From JAJPXI01 sp045595705 (GTDB taxonomy: Bacteria; Bacillota; Clostridia; Oscillospirales; Oscillospiraceae): 37,120 nucleotides of DNA. Below, in pieces: positions 1 to 8,903 of the stretch; the first letter of the stretch is position 1; the number at the start of each line of letters is the position of its first letter. Both the position numbers and the translations under genes were made by a program. A model generated the notes under the pieces. That model ran no database searches and was not told the origin of the DNA. It saw nothing but the letters and a program-made list of their open reading frames with translations. Location of the stretch: contig JAZOBA010000019.1 of assembly GCA_045595705.1 (NCBI GenBank), positions 1 through 37,120 on the forward strand, read 5' to 3'.

Positions 1-1536
1 CGCGGTGTACGCGTTCACATAGGTGCGAATCAGCGGAACATCCTGCAGATGATAGGGATTGGACAGCGAAACAAAGACGCAGACCTCCTCCTTCAGGTGG
101 CGGGGAGCATCAATGGCGTGCTTGGGGCACCAGTTGATGCGTACCACGGTCTGGTTACTGGCGTGCTCGCAGTTGGCCATGTACAGCGTCAGACGGTCGG
201 CAGACAGGTCAGCCGTGCCGTGAAGATTATCCTGGAACGGATCGTAAACTTCCACGCAGAATCCGTTTTCCTCCAAAATGCGCTTGGAAATTTCGGTGAC
301 CGAGCCGTGGAGAATTTTGTCCTTGCCGAGGGTGACCAGTCGGATGTTCGGGTACCGCTCGGGCGTCATGGGCAGCTTGTCAGCCTGAGTCTGCTTGACC
401 AGCGTGATGGCCTTATCGGCTGCCTCTTCATGCCACCGGGCAGAAGGAACCTCCCCGTTGCTGACCTGGCGGCAATAGGCCGCCTTCAGCGCAAGGATTC
501 GGGTAACCGCCTCGTCCAGTCGCTCCACGGTCAGAAGGCCGCTTTCCAGCGCGGCACAGAGATAGCCGTAGTCCTCTTCAAAATCTGTGCTGAACACCAG
601 CATGTCGCAGCCGGCCATAATGGCGGTGGGGATGGCCTTTGCACGTTCCATGGCCATGGTAAAGCCGGACATGATGATGGCATCCGAGGTGATAACGCCG
701 TTAAAACCGTACTTGCCGCGCAGCACATCGGTCAACAGGGTGCGGCTCAAAGAGGCCGGCATCATGGTCTCCTCAAAGGTCAGATCGGGATTACAGTCCT
801 TTGCCACATTGGGCTGGGCAATGTGGCCCACCATGACGCTGGTCAGGCCGTTGGCGATCAGATTCTCATATACGGCGCCAAAGGTATCATACCAGTCCTG
901 CGCACTCAGGGTATTGTAGGTAGGATGCAGATGCTGATCGCGATAGTCCACGCCGTCACCGGGGAAGTGCTTGGCGCAGGCGGCCACGCCGCAGGCCTGA
1001 ATGGCCTTGACGTAGCGCTCGGTCATCTCCTTCACGCGCCGGGGGTCCGAGCCGAAGGTGCGCACATTGGTGATGGGATTCATGTAATTGACATCGATGT
1101 CGCACACAGGCGAGAAGGTCCAGTTGATGCCCGCCCGGGCGCCTTCCACGCCGCAGACCTTGCCGAATTTTTCAGCAACCTGCGGATCGTCGGTGGCGGC
1201 GGTCAGCATGGGCCAGCCAAACAACGTGCCGTCATTTGTGCCGCCCGAGCCGCCCTCCTCCAGATTGGAGGCCTTGAGCAGGGGGACCTTTGCGGCGGCA
1301 TCCAGCGGCGCAAATGCCGCCTTGATTTCCTCGCAGGACAGGACGGGGCGGTACAGAATTCCGCCCACCTTGCCGGCGGCCACCATATCCTTCAGCTTTT
1401 CCGGGGCATAGCCGTTGCCCATCACGCAGAACAGCTGACCGATTTTTTCTTTGGCAGACAGACTGTCACGGGTAGACTGCACCCACGCAGCCTGCTCGTC
1501 ATTCAGAAAAAATGGAGCGCTTTTCAAATTGACCAT
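1..1536 (-). CDS. Glycoside hydrolase family 3 protein, beta-N-acetylhexosaminidase-like (3' end outside window)
   Basis: The minus-strand frame is open for 512 codons from ATG at 1536 to the left edge, so the C-terminus is missing. A GGGAGGG ribosome site lies just upstream. Family 3 features are visible: KHFPGDG at residues 189-195, followed by a RDQH segment that resembles the His-containing catalytic loop of NagZ-type beta-N-acetylglucosaminidases, and the nucleophile region VITSDA with the candidate Asp at residue 285. The part after about residue 380 looks like the second alpha/beta domain found in longer family 3 enzymes. No signal peptide is seen, so it probably acts in the cytoplasm on imported amino-sugar or glycan fragments. 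It is last of three genes seen in its operon, 13 bases after the deacetylase gene. Substrate is inferred from family motifs only. Confidence 0.88.
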   Translation of the reverse strand, partial: MVNLKSAPFFLNDEQAAWVQSTRDSLSAKEKIGQLFCVMGNGYAPEKLKDMVAAGKVGGILYRPVLSCEEIKAAFAPLDAAAKVPLLKASNLEEGGSGGTNDGTLFGWPMLTAATDDPQVAEKFGKVCGVEGARAGINWTFSPVCDIDVNYMNPITNVRTFGSDPRRVKEMTERYVKAIQACGVAACAKHFPGDGVDYRDQHLHPTYNTLSAQDWYDTFGAVYENLIANGLTSVMVGHIAQPNVAKDCNPDLTFEETMMPASLSRTLLTDVLRGKYGFNGVITSDAIIMSGFTMAMERAKAIPTAIMAGCDMLVFSTDFEEDYGYLCAALESGLLTVERLDEAVTRILALKAAYCRQVSNGEVPSARWHEEAADKAITLVKQTQADKLPMTPERYPNIRLVTLGKDKILHGSVTEISKRILEENGFCVEVYDPFQDNLHGTADLSADRLTLYMANCEHASNQTVVRINWCPKHAIDAPRHLKEEVCVFVSLSNPYHLQDVPLIRTYVNAYTA

Positions 1537-1549
1537 GGGGAACCCTCCC

Positions 1550-2527
1550 TTACAGCATGCACAAATCGCTTCCGATGTCGCGCAGATGTTCCTGATATTC
1601 GTTGGTGCCGTACAGAGCATCCCGGGTGTTGATCAGCTCGATTTTATTCTTGCGGATCCAGTTGAACAGGCGCGGGTCGCACAGGGCGGACACATCCTGA
1701 CAACGGGCCACCGTGAACTGTCTGGCTCTGGGTCGATTGAAGCGCTCGCCCAGACGGTAAACAAAGTAGTCTACCCAGCCGGGGTGCCATGCCTGCTGCA
1801 CAATGGAATCAGCGGGCATCTGCAGAATACCGGCACGGTCCTCGGTGTAGAACAGGACCGGGTCGTAATTGGTTTCAATGTCGGTAATGCTGTCGGTCAG
1901 CAGGTCGATGTAGGCCAAGCCGCCGTCCAGCACGGTGATGTTCCGGTCCAGCCATTCGGGGTCAGCACTTCCGGCCAGCATCCCTTTGGGATTGTACAGG
2001 AATGCCCACTCTTCTCCCCGCTCCCGGCCGGCCAGAATGCGCTCGGCATTTTTGGGATGACTGGGGAGACGGCTGGCAAAGCGGATGGGAATGTTGCGCT
2101 CCCGCTGTGCCTGTTCCAATGCGGTGGCCCAGACGCCCTTTCCGTGGATGGCCGCGCCCGAGTCGGGATAGCGTCCCAGAACGTCTTTGCAGCGCTCCAG
2201 CTGGGCGGTCAGTTCGGCCACGGCCTCATCAAAATTGATGTCTTCGGCCTGACGCAGGTCTGTGCGGAAGCGACCGTCAAATTCGCCGCCGTGCTCCACC
2301 AGAGAGGGGACCCTGGATGGGTCCAGAACCGGACTGCACCACATATGGGCATGCCAGCCCACACTGATCCAGGGGTAATTTCTCAGGCGTTGCAGTGCAT
2401 CCACCGTACCGGGGGATTCCAGCATAACATCGGCCGCGGTGGAAAGGCCCTTGTCAAAGGTTTCGAATGTGCCGATGTTGCATACATCGGTAAAGCCGAC
2501 GTCGTCGGCGCGGATAATCATCTTCAT
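1550..2527 (-). CDS. YdjC/ChbG-family carbohydrate deacetylase
   Basis: A 325-residue protein. The N-terminus MKMIIRADDVGFTD carries the paired Asp (8, 9) typical of the YdjC/ChbG/HpnK family. HAH at 59-61 and a later IHGKG segment supply likely metal-binding histidines. Characterised relatives remove acetyl groups from N-acetylated chito-oligosaccharides or related sugars. A GTG three codons upstream is in frame, but AGAAGGA abuts it; the ATG at 2527 sits about 9 bases from that site and is preferred. The gene lies between an esterase-like gene (23 bases upstream) and a family 3 glycosidase (13 bases downstream), which fits stepwise breakdown of an acetylated glycan. Exact substrate is unknown. 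Confidence 0.85.
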   Translation of the reverse strand: MKMIIRADDVGFTDVCNIGTFETFDKGLSTAADVMLESPGTVDALQRLRNYPWISVGWHAHMWCSPVLDPSRVPSLVEHGGEFDGRFRTDLRQAEDINFDEAVAELTAQLERCKDVLGRYPDSGAAIHGKGVWATALEQAQRERNIPIRFASRLPSHPKNAERILAGRERGEEWAFLYNPKGMLAGSADPEWLDRNITVLDGGLAYIDLLTDSITDIETNYDPVLFYTEDRAGILQMPADSIVQQAWHPGWVDYFVYRLGERFNRPRARQFTVARCQDVSALCDPRLFNWIRKNKIELINTRDALYGTNEYQEHLRDIGSDLCML

Positions 2528-2550
2528 GGTACGCACTCCTTCTCTGCAAC

Positions 2551-4203
2551 TTAAGTACGAGTCAGTTCCTGAATGGTTCCGTCCGGCCGGCGGGCAAAGC
2601 GGCGCAGGAACTCCCAGCTCAGTTCGGCCATCTGCGGCGTGATCATATGAGGCAGGTTCTCAATGCTGACAAAACGCAGCTGCCAGTTTCCGTCATTGTT
2701 GCGCACATCGGCAACGTACACCTCATGTCCCATAGAGTAACGCACCTCGGTGCGGTCGGCAGGGACACCGTTGCGCCGCTGGGCCAGATCGTCACTCTGC
2801 AGTGCGGCTTCCACTTCCTCCACGCTGCGGTCGGGACAGCGGAAAGCATATAGGCGGCGACGGAAGGCATGAATGGCATTTTCATATCCCTTGGTACCGG
2901 GCGTGGTGTGAGGAAATACATTTTCAATCTGTCCGCAGATGTTGATCAGTGGCAACTCATGGGCACGGAAACGCTCCACCATCTCATCGGTGACAGGCAC
3001 CGATTCCATAGCATAGTTGGGGGATGCAATGCCGTGTCGGTCATTCAGAGTAGCCACGGCAGTGATGCGATCAATGTGGCGACAGGCATATTCCAGCGCC
3101 AGATAGCCGTTGTGGCTCTGGCCGGTGATGTAAATCCGGGCGGTATCCACGGGGTATTGGGCAATGACCTGATCCATGATCTCGGTCAGCAACTCATTGT
3201 CATCGGGGGACTCCATGGCGAAAAACAGCAGCATGCACTCCCCTACCCCCACCAGATCCAGATGACCGGAATAGAACTGCAGTCCGGTCAGTGCGTGGAA
3301 TTCGTTGCAGGGGCGCACTTCCTTCATGCAAATGAACAGAGGAATCTTTTTTTCGTTGCCCATGGGGACCGCGGTCAGGTACCTCTCTCCCTTGTGCCAA
3401 TGGCCTTCCAGCTTCACGCCCTTTTCAGCCAACTGGGCCAGCAGCGCCGGGTCATCCCAGCGGCGGAAATCGTACTCCATGCGCATTCCGTCCGCCATGG
3501 CTTTGCCAAGGGGCGAATGGATCAGACGGGACAGGTCAAATTCCGGGTTGTTTTTGTTCAGTGTGCCGCAGATATACTGGTGACCCACAAAGGCCTGCCA
3601 TTGATCGTCGATGTTCTGCACGCGCAGACTGCAGAACTGCTCACCGCCGGGGAATTTATCTTCGGGTAAACCGGTCAGGTCCATATAGATCGGCTTCAGG
3701 TCCAACCGCCACAGGGCGGCGACCTCCATCAGGATGTCGGTGAAAATACCGCTGCCGAAGGGTGCGTTGGTCACCAGATAAACCAGCGCGAAGCGATTGG
3801 CAGCCGCCTTCTCGTTGTGTTCCCTGTAATAGGCCAGCGTATCCATGGCCCAGTTTTCATCCTTCATGTCCACACTGTGGTAGCGCACCACCACAGGGGT
3901 ATCGGAGGCGGCGCCCTTGGGAATCAGCGCGATCCACGCCATAAAACCCATGCTGGTCACATGGCAGGTCAACCCCTTCTGCTCCAGCGCGTCCACCACA
4001 TCGGGGTAAATACGCACATTGCTTTTGGTGTTATAACTGCCGTCGGTGCGGCCGGCATACAACCCCAGCGTGGCACCGGGGCGAACCGACTCAAACATGT
4101 ATTTGCACAAATCGTTGACCAGCGGCTGGATGGGCGCCTGTCGGTCGGCCCATGTGGCGTCCTCCCACATAGAGATATTGGGATAGGTATAGGAACAAGA
4201 CAT
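2551..4203 (-). CDS. Esterase-like alpha/beta hydrolase, first gene of glycan operon
   Basis: A 550-residue protein without signal peptide or membrane segment. The C-terminal half has an alpha/beta-hydrolase core: the nucleophile elbow GQSHNG places the candidate Ser at 363, and ENLPHMI places a candidate catalytic His at 519, close to the usual spacing before the C-terminus. The N-terminal ~280 residues form a second region I do not recognise; it contains another alpha/beta-like stretch around residues 75-160. Large two-part esterases of this kind act on acyl groups of polysaccharides or polyesters. Start ATG at 4203 has AAAGGAT about 10 bases upstream, and a consensus promoter lies directly ahead. 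It leads the operon with the deacetylase and the family 3 glycosidase. Confidence 0.72.
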   Translation of the reverse strand: MSCSYTYPNISMWEDATWADRQAPIQPLVNDLCKYMFESVRPGATLGLYAGRTDGSYNTKSNVRIYPDVVDALEQKGLTCHVTSMGFMAWIALIPKGAASDTPVVVRYHSVDMKDENWAMDTLAYYREHNEKAAANRFALVYLVTNAPFGSGIFTDILMEVAALWRLDLKPIYMDLTGLPEDKFPGGEQFCSLRVQNIDDQWQAFVGHQYICGTLNKNNPEFDLSRLIHSPLGKAMADGMRMEYDFRRWDDPALLAQLAEKGVKLEGHWHKGERYLTAVPMGNEKKIPLFICMKEVRPCNEFHALTGLQFYSGHLDLVGVGECMLLFFAMESPDDNELLTEIMDQVIAQYPVDTARIYITGQSHNGYLALEYACRHIDRITAVATLNDRHGIASPNYAMESVPVTDEMVERFRAHELPLINICGQIENVFPHTTPGTKGYENAIHAFRRRLYAFRCPDRSVEEVEAALQSDDLAQRRNGVPADRTEVRYSMGHEVYVADVRNNDGNWQLRFVSIENLPHMITPQMAELSWEFLRRFARRPDGTIQELTRT

Positions 4204-4235
4204 CTTGCGGCATCCTTTCGATATGAATTTACCAT

Positions 4236-4264
4236 ATTATACCGCACATGTATATTACACGCAA
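4236..4264 (-). promoter_or_regulatory. Promoter of esterase/deacetylase/GH3 operon
   Basis: On the minus strand TTGCGT (4264-4259) is followed by 17 bases and a perfect TATAAT (4241-4236). The esterase ATG is 33 bases downstream of the -10 box. The rest of the 4265-4440 gap is AT-rich and holds no credible gene. Confidence 0.7.
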
Positions 4265-4447
4265 GAACAAGTTTCTCTTTTTGTATAATTGCTGCTTTAT
4301 TTTCAACAAAGCAGCAAAGCCCGGCAAAACAGTCCTTTTTAAAGAAATCGCAAAGAAGATCGGGGCGAAATCGCACCAAGCCGGACCTTTTTTAAAGATT
4401 TTTCCGGAAATTAATTATGCAAAAACGGAAATAATTGTTCGGCGCAG

Positions 4448-4476
4448 CAAAACCCGCCGCTGCGCTGCAGCGGCGG
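4448..4476 (-). terminator. Probable terminator of the 4482-5141 gene
   Basis: On the minus strand, just past the stop at 4482, a 9-bp perfect GC stem (CCGCCGCTG with CAGCGGCGG, 5-base loop) is followed by GTTTTG. The U-run is short, so termination may be partial. Confidence 0.55.
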
Positions 4477-4481
4477 CCATG

Positions 4482-5141
4482 TCATGCATCAATATAGGAA
4501 CCTTCCGGCGGAGCCGACTGGGTGCTGGGAATCGTTAAATAAGGTGCGTTATCCTCCAACCGGTTCATGACCACCAGCAAAAGTCCGGACAGGACATAGA
4601 GCGCAATCACCAACAGATGGGCGCCCCAGCGATCTCCCTTGAGCAGGAGATACACCCCGGTCGCAAAGGCGTTCAGTTCCAGAAACAGGGCGGCATAAAC
4701 AGCCCGGCGCTTTAGACTGACGCTGGCGCTTTTCCAATCGCCCACCGTCATGTCCCGGGGCACAGTACAATGAGAAATCAGGCTGAACAAAAGCCCGGCC
4801 AGTGCACAAACCGTCAGCATCTGCACGATGGCAAGATACCACGTCATGTTGGCTCCGATGGGCCGGGACGCGGCAAAGCCAAACAGAGCGCAGGCAGCCA
4901 GCCACAGGAGCGCATAAACAATGCGCAGACCCACTCGCTTTTTTCGGGGCAGGTCCAGCCGGTAATAGTCACCGGTGTAAATACGCTGGATAACCACCTT
5001 CCCCTTGGGGTTGACGGTCTCCACCTCGGTATACCCCTCAAAATGACGGTGATAGGCCTTACTGTGCCAGGGTCGATTGAGAAGACCCTTATCCAAATCG
5101 GCCTTGCGGCGAAGTTTTTGATTTGCTCTGCGTTTGTTCAT
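4482..5141 (-). CDS. Four-helix membrane protein of unknown function
   Basis: A 219-residue protein I do not recognise. The first ~75 residues are basic and probably cytoplasmic (starting MNKRRANQKLRRK). Four hydrophobic segments follow at about 78-100, 108-132, 152-175 and 180-198, then a short polar tail. The start chosen is ATG at 5141, with AAGGAT 7 bases upstream; an in-frame upstream extension has no ribosome site. It is monocistronic, with its own terminator-like hairpin, and is divergent from the small gene at 5217. No function is proposed. Confidence 0.7.
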   Translation of the reverse strand: MNKRRANQKLRRKADLDKGLLNRPWHSKAYHRHFEGYTEVETVNPKGKVVIQRIYTGDYYRLDLPRKKRVGLRIVYALLWLAACALFGFAASRPIGANMTWYLAIVQMLTVCALAGLLFSLISHCTVPRDMTVGDWKSASVSLKRRAVYAALFLELNAFATGVYLLLKGDRWGAHLLVIALYVLSGLLLVVMNRLEDNAPYLTIPSTQSAPPEGSYIDA

Positions 5142-5152
5142 AGGTTGTATCC

Positions 5153-5182
5153 TTGACTTTCCCGCTGACAAAGCGTTATGAT
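5153..5182 (+). promoter_or_regulatory. Promoter of the 5217-5624 gene
   Basis: TTGACT (5153-5158), 18-base spacer, TATGAT (5177-5182), 34 bases before the chosen ATG. It overlaps the 5' leader region of the divergent membrane-protein gene. Confidence 0.65.
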
Positions 5183-5216
5183 AAACACAATACATATTGT
5201 ATCGCGAGGGAATTCC

Positions 5217-5624
5217 ATGTCAATAAAAAAGAGTTCGATTTTTGTTGTTGCGATCGTTTTGATCATTACTTTGATTCAGGTTTTTTCCAGCGGCGGCAAC
5301 ACCATGCAGTTGGATATGGGCGCGGACGCCATGTCATTTTCCGGAATTGATGAGTTCCGGTACGAGGTTGCCTACACCGATATGACGGCAGCCGAGTTAA
5401 TTGAGGTTTCCGACTGGGCGCCCTATGGCGGACACGACTTTGGTCCCTTCCGCGTGGGCGATGTAACCAACGCAGACGGAACATCGTACACTCTGTTTGT
5501 CACCACCCGAGCCAGCAATGCGGTCGTGGTCTCGCTGACCGACGGCAGACAGGTCATCTTTAATTACAACAGCAACAGCGGAACCGAAGGAATTTACGAC
5601 ATGCTGCTGAATAACATCAATTGA
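5217..5624 (+). CDS. Small exported or membrane-anchored protein, bacterial PH-like domain
   Basis: A 135-residue protein. Residues ~6-22 are a hydrophobic signal or anchor segment after a short basic start (MSIKKSS). The remaining ~100 residues alternate beta-strand-like segments and end in a helix-like stretch with the pattern NYNSN...GIYDMLLNNI. That pattern resembles bacterial pleckstrin-homology-like domains, where a last strand with FN is followed by a helix. The assignment is by pattern only. GAGGG lies 7 bases before ATG 5217; an earlier in-frame ATG overlaps the promoter -10 and is rejected. A strong terminator follows, so it is a single-gene unit. Confidence 0.68.
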   Translation: MSIKKSSIFVVAIVLIITLIQVFSSGGNTMQLDMGADAMSFSGIDEFRYEVAYTDMTAAELIEVSDWAPYGGHDFGPFRVGDVTNADGTSYTLFVTTRASNAVVVSLTDGRQVIFNYNSNSGTEGIYDMLLNNIN

Positions 5625-5644
5625 TAATACGGTATGGAACAGAC

Positions 5645-5674
5645 GGCCCCGGAGCGTATGCTCCGGGGCCTTTT
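5645..5674 (+). terminator. Rho-independent terminator between convergent genes
   Basis: Perfect 11-bp stem GGCCCCGGAGC / GCTCCGGGGCC with GTAT loop and a following TTTT on the plus strand. It ends the 5217-5624 gene. The same hairpin lies just past the stop of the convergent dpp operon at 5685 and may also define that 3' end, though the minus-strand U-run is poor. Confidence 0.85.
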
Positions 5675-5684
5675 CATTTCAGAA

Positions 5685-6944
5685 TCAGAAACGCTCACCG
5701 AGCCACTTGGCCACGAAATCAAAGGTGGTCTGAATGGTATCACCGAACTGGCCGGGGAATTCTTCACACTCTTTGGCCGGGAAAAGCATATGGGTGGCAC
5801 CTTCCACAAAAGCCAGCGTCTTGTCTTCGGAAGCGGCCATCTCATAGATGCACTCGGATGCCAAAAATTCATAGCCGGCAGTCAGACCCACCAACAGCAG
5901 CGGAGCATGGACCAACCGCATGTTGCCCGGAGTACAGCAGTAACTGGAGTCCCAGTCGACACCGTAGATGTGGGTTTCGTCATAGCCGTAGTCAGCCGTG
6001 CTGCGAATGACCTGCGAGGCCAGATAGGCCTTGACGGTGGTATTCATGGCACCCATGCCGTACATGCCGGTGAAGGGCTTTGCCTCACGGGGCTTGCGCA
6101 GACTGGGGACTACACCCACCGTAATGCTGCCATCAGCATGGATCAAGGGCCACTCGCCCTTGGTGTGGCTGAGCAGACGCACATCCTGGGGGAACATCCG
6201 ATTGTTGGGTGCCATCTGGCTGGCGCCGGCAATGACCCAGGGTTCATCGTCACGGTAAGCGCCCTTTCCGCTCTTGAGCGCATTCAGACGCTCCAAAGCG
6301 GCATCGATCAAGCGGTTGTTGCGCTCGCCCTGCGCCTTGTGATAGGCGGCGATAAACGCGTCGGTGTAGTGCGCTCCGTCGGGAGCGTAACCCACTTCGG
6401 GATTGGCCAGATTATAGACGGGATCCAGATCCACACCGCTGCTATCGCACTTGACAGCAGGGTCCAGACTGAGCAGGGTCATGACGCCGTTGCCCCAGTT
6501 GGAGTCCAGCAGGAATACCGCGTCAGCGGCAGGCAGTTCCCCCACATCACTGATGGGAACGATCTTTTTCTCATCCTGGAAGCAAGCCGCGCCGTTTTCG
6601 GCCACCGCCTGATAGCAGCTCATCAGAGTTGCTCCGCCACTGTGGCCCAGCAGGACCACCTTTTCCACACCGGGTAGGCTCCGAAGATACTCCACGCAAG
6701 CCTTGACGTCCAGCAGCTTTTTGTCCAGACTTTCACTGGGGCGACTGGGATTGGCGCACAGGGTGCGGTAACCGTGTCCGGCCAGTGCTCTGCCGGCAGG
6801 GAAATTCAGATAATCGGCATCGGAATGCATGGCCAGTACTGCAACAGGTTTGCAGTCGACATCATTCTCGGGAGCATACAGGGCGCCGTTGATCCACATG
6901 CCTACCCGAGTGTAAACGGATTTAACAGGATAATTCACTGTCAT
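5685..6944 (-). CDS. Cytoplasmic alpha/beta hydrolase at the end of the dpp operon
   Basis: A 419-residue protein with an alpha/beta-hydrolase nucleophile elbow GHSGGA (Ser 102) after a VVLL strand, and a late GATHM segment that could hold the catalytic His. There is no signal peptide. The ATG at 6944 is only 3 bases from GGAAG; a GTG two codons later has better spacing and may be the true start. It begins 20 bases after the DppF stop and is cotranscribed with the peptide transporter, so it probably processes an imported ester, amide or acylated compound. No specific substrate can be read from the sequence. It is distinct in length and motif from the esterase at 2551-4203. Confidence 0.75.
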   Translation of the reverse strand: MTVNYPVKSVYTRVGMWINGALYAPENDVDCKPVAVLAMHSDADYLNFPAGRALAGHGYRTLCANPSRPSESLDKKLLDVKACVEYLRSLPGVEKVVLLGHSGGATLMSCYQAVAENGAACFQDEKKIVPISDVGELPAADAVFLLDSNWGNGVMTLLSLDPAVKCDSSGVDLDPVYNLANPEVGYAPDGAHYTDAFIAAYHKAQGERNNRLIDAALERLNALKSGKGAYRDDEPWVIAGASQMAPNNRMFPQDVRLLSHTKGEWPLIHADGSITVGVVPSLRKPREAKPFTGMYGMGAMNTTVKAYLASQVIRSTADYGYDETHIYGVDWDSSYCCTPGNMRLVHAPLLLVGLTAGYEFLASECIYEMAASEDKTLAFVEGATHMLFPAKECEEFPGQFGDTIQTTFDFVAKWLGERF

Positions 6945-6964
6945 ACTTCCTTTCTATGCCGAAA

Positions 6965-7930
6965 TTACAGGCCGTTGATTTCCTTGCAGCGGCAGCACTG
7001 CACGAAATGGTTGGGCAGAACCTCTTCCAGCACCTGAGGCTGTTCGCAGGCTTCGGTTGCGTAGGGGCAGCGGGCGGCAAAACGGCAGCCAGGCTTGGGG
7101 TTGATGGGAGAGGTAATTTCACCCTTCAGTTGAATGCGCTGCATGGGTTTGAAAATATCCACGCTGGGAATGGCGGACAGCAGAGCCTTAGTGTAGGGGT
7201 GCAGGGACAGTTCAAACAGCTCCTCGGTGGGAGCCTTTTCCACTGCCTGACCCAGATACATAACCAGAATATTGTTGGCAATGTGGCGCACCACCGACAA
7301 ATCGTGGGTAACGAACATGTAGGCCATGCCCATCTGCTCCTGCAAATCCATCAGCAGGTTGAGAACCTGAGCCTGAATGGAGACGTCCAGCGCGGAAACC
7401 GGCTCGTCGCAGACGATGAACTCGGGGTTCAATGCAAGAGCGCGGGCAATACCCACGCGCTGACGGCGGCCGCCGTCCAACTCATGGGGATAGCTCTGGC
7501 GCAGACGCTCGTCGATACCCACCAGTTCCATCAGACGGTTGGCTTCAGCCTTCATGTCGGCTTTGCTCTTGAAGCGGCCGGAACGTTCCAACGGCTCCAT
7601 GATGGTGGACTCAATGCGCAGACGGGGGTTCAGCGAGGAATAGGGGTCCTGAAACACGATCTGCAGCTTTTCGCGGGCACTGCGCAGCTTTTTGCCCGAG
7701 ACATGGGTGATATCCTCACCGTTAAGCAGCACCTGACCGCCGGTAGCTTCCAAAAGACGGATGATGGTGCGGCCCAGTGTGGACTTGCCGCAGCCGGACT
7801 CACCGACCACGCCCAGCGTCTCACCACGGTTGATGGTAAAGCTGACGTCGTCAACGGCATGGTTCTGACCGGCCGCGACGCGGAAATACTTTTTGAGGTT
7901 TCTTACTTCGATCAACGGAGTATCAGCCAT
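6965..7930 (-). CDS. dppF: Oligo/dipeptide ABC transporter ATP-binding protein DppF/OppF type
   Basis: A 321-residue ATPase of a peptide importer. Walker A GESGCGKS is at residues 43-50. The signature loop reads LDGGRRQRVGIAR in place of LSGGQ, and Walker B is FIVCDEP. The C-terminal cysteine-rich tail (CRFAARCPYATEAC and CCRC) is usual for OppD/OppF proteins. The first in-frame ATG abuts AGGAGG; the ATG at 7930, nine bases from AAGGAGG, is preferred. Its start follows the DppD stop by one base, giving tight coupling. It would pair with DppD as a heterodimer driving uptake through DppB/DppC. Confidence 0.93.
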   Translation of the reverse strand: MADTPLIEVRNLKKYFRVAAGQNHAVDDVSFTINRGETLGVVGESGCGKSTLGRTIIRLLEATGGQVLLNGEDITHVSGKKLRSAREKLQIVFQDPYSSLNPRLRIESTIMEPLERSGRFKSKADMKAEANRLMELVGIDERLRQSYPHELDGGRRQRVGIARALALNPEFIVCDEPVSALDVSIQAQVLNLLMDLQEQMGMAYMFVTHDLSVVRHIANNILVMYLGQAVEKAPTEELFELSLHPYTKALLSAIPSVDIFKPMQRIQLKGEITSPINPKPGCRFAARCPYATEACEQPQVLEEVLPNHFVQCCRCKEINGL

Positions 7931-7931
7931 A

Positions 7932-8891
7932 TCACTCATCCTCCTTGATGCATCTCACAAAATGGCCGGGAGAAATTTCCCGATTGGGGATAACGCCCTT
8001 GCAGGCTTCGGTGGCATGGGGACAACGGGGCCAGAAAGAGCATCCCTCGGGCAGGTTGGTGGGATCGGGGGGCAGACCCTCGATGGAGTGCAGACGCTTT
8101 TCGCCCACGGCCATACTGGGCAGAGAACCAAACAGACCCAGCGTGTAGGGATGGGTGGGTTTGGTAAACATGTCGAACTTGGAGCCCGACTCAACGATCT
8201 GACCGGCATAGACTACAGCCACGCTGTCGCAAGTTTCGGCCACAACACCCAGATCGTGGGTGATCAGGATCATAGAGGTCTGCAGTTTGTCGCGCAAATC
8301 GCGGATCATATCCAACACCTGGGCCTGAATGGTCACATCCAGCGCGGTGGTGGGCTCGTCTGCCAGCAGCAGTTCAGGGTCGCAGGCCAACGCCATAGCG
8401 ATGACCACACGCTGCTTCATGCCGCCGGAGAACTGGTGAGGATACTCAATATAGCGCTCACGGGGGATACCTACCATTTCCAGCATATCGCCGGCCAGTT
8501 TCATGGCCTCTTTTTTGTCCTGCGTGTTGTGCAGCATCAGAACTTCGGAAATCTGATCGCCCACCGTCATCAGGGGGTTCAGGGCGGTCATGGGATCCTG
8601 GAAGATCATGGCGATCTTGGACCCACGGATATCATACATCTCATCCTCGGATTTTTCCAGCAGATTCTCCCCGTTCAGGTAAATCTCGCCGCCGGTGATG
8701 TGGGCAGCCACATCGGGCAGGATGCGCATAATAGCCTTTGCAATGGTGGTCTTGCCGGCACCGGTCTCGCCCACCAGACCCAGGGTCTTGCCCTTTTCCA
8801 GTGTCAGAGAGACTGCGTTGACGGCGTGCACGGTCTTTTTGTTCTGAGAATATTCGACCACAAGGTCTTTCACTTCAAGAAAATTAGACAT
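7932..8891 (-). CDS. dppD: Oligo/dipeptide ABC transporter ATP-binding protein DppD/OppD type
   Basis: A 319-residue ATPase. Walker A GETGAGKT is at residues 41-48, signature FSGGMKQR, Walker B LLLADEP with TTALDVTIQAQ following, and a late His in MILITHD. The C-terminus has the cysteine motif CSFWPRCPHATEAC of peptide-importer ATPases. AAGGAGG sits 7 bases before ATG 8891. It is the partner of DppF, directly downstream in the same operon, and receives the permease genes upstream with a 12-base gap. Confidence 0.94.
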   Translation of the reverse strand: MSNFLEVKDLVVEYSQNKKTVHAVNAVSLTLEKGKTLGLVGETGAGKTTIAKAIMRILPDVAAHITGGEIYLNGENLLEKSEDEMYDIRGSKIAMIFQDPMTALNPLMTVGDQISEVLMLHNTQDKKEAMKLAGDMLEMVGIPRERYIEYPHQFSGGMKQRVVIAMALACDPELLLADEPTTALDVTIQAQVLDMIRDLRDKLQTSMILITHDLGVVAETCDSVAVVYAGQIVESGSKFDMFTKPTHPYTLGLFGSLPSMAVGEKRLHSIEGLPPDPTNLPEGCSFWPRCPHATEACKGVIPNREISPGHFVRCIKEDE

Positions 8892-8903
8892 CTCGTTACC
8901 TCC

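Noticed and set aside
4248..4538. Open frames in the 4204-4481 gap as small genes
   Set aside because: No ribosome site, no conserved-looking sequence, and they overlap a clear promoter and a terminator stem.
7441..7500. LDGG in place of LSGG in the DppF signature loop, considered as a broken ATPase
   Set aside because: Walker A and B are intact, and LDGGRRQR is, to my knowledge, a common variant in clostridial DppF proteins.
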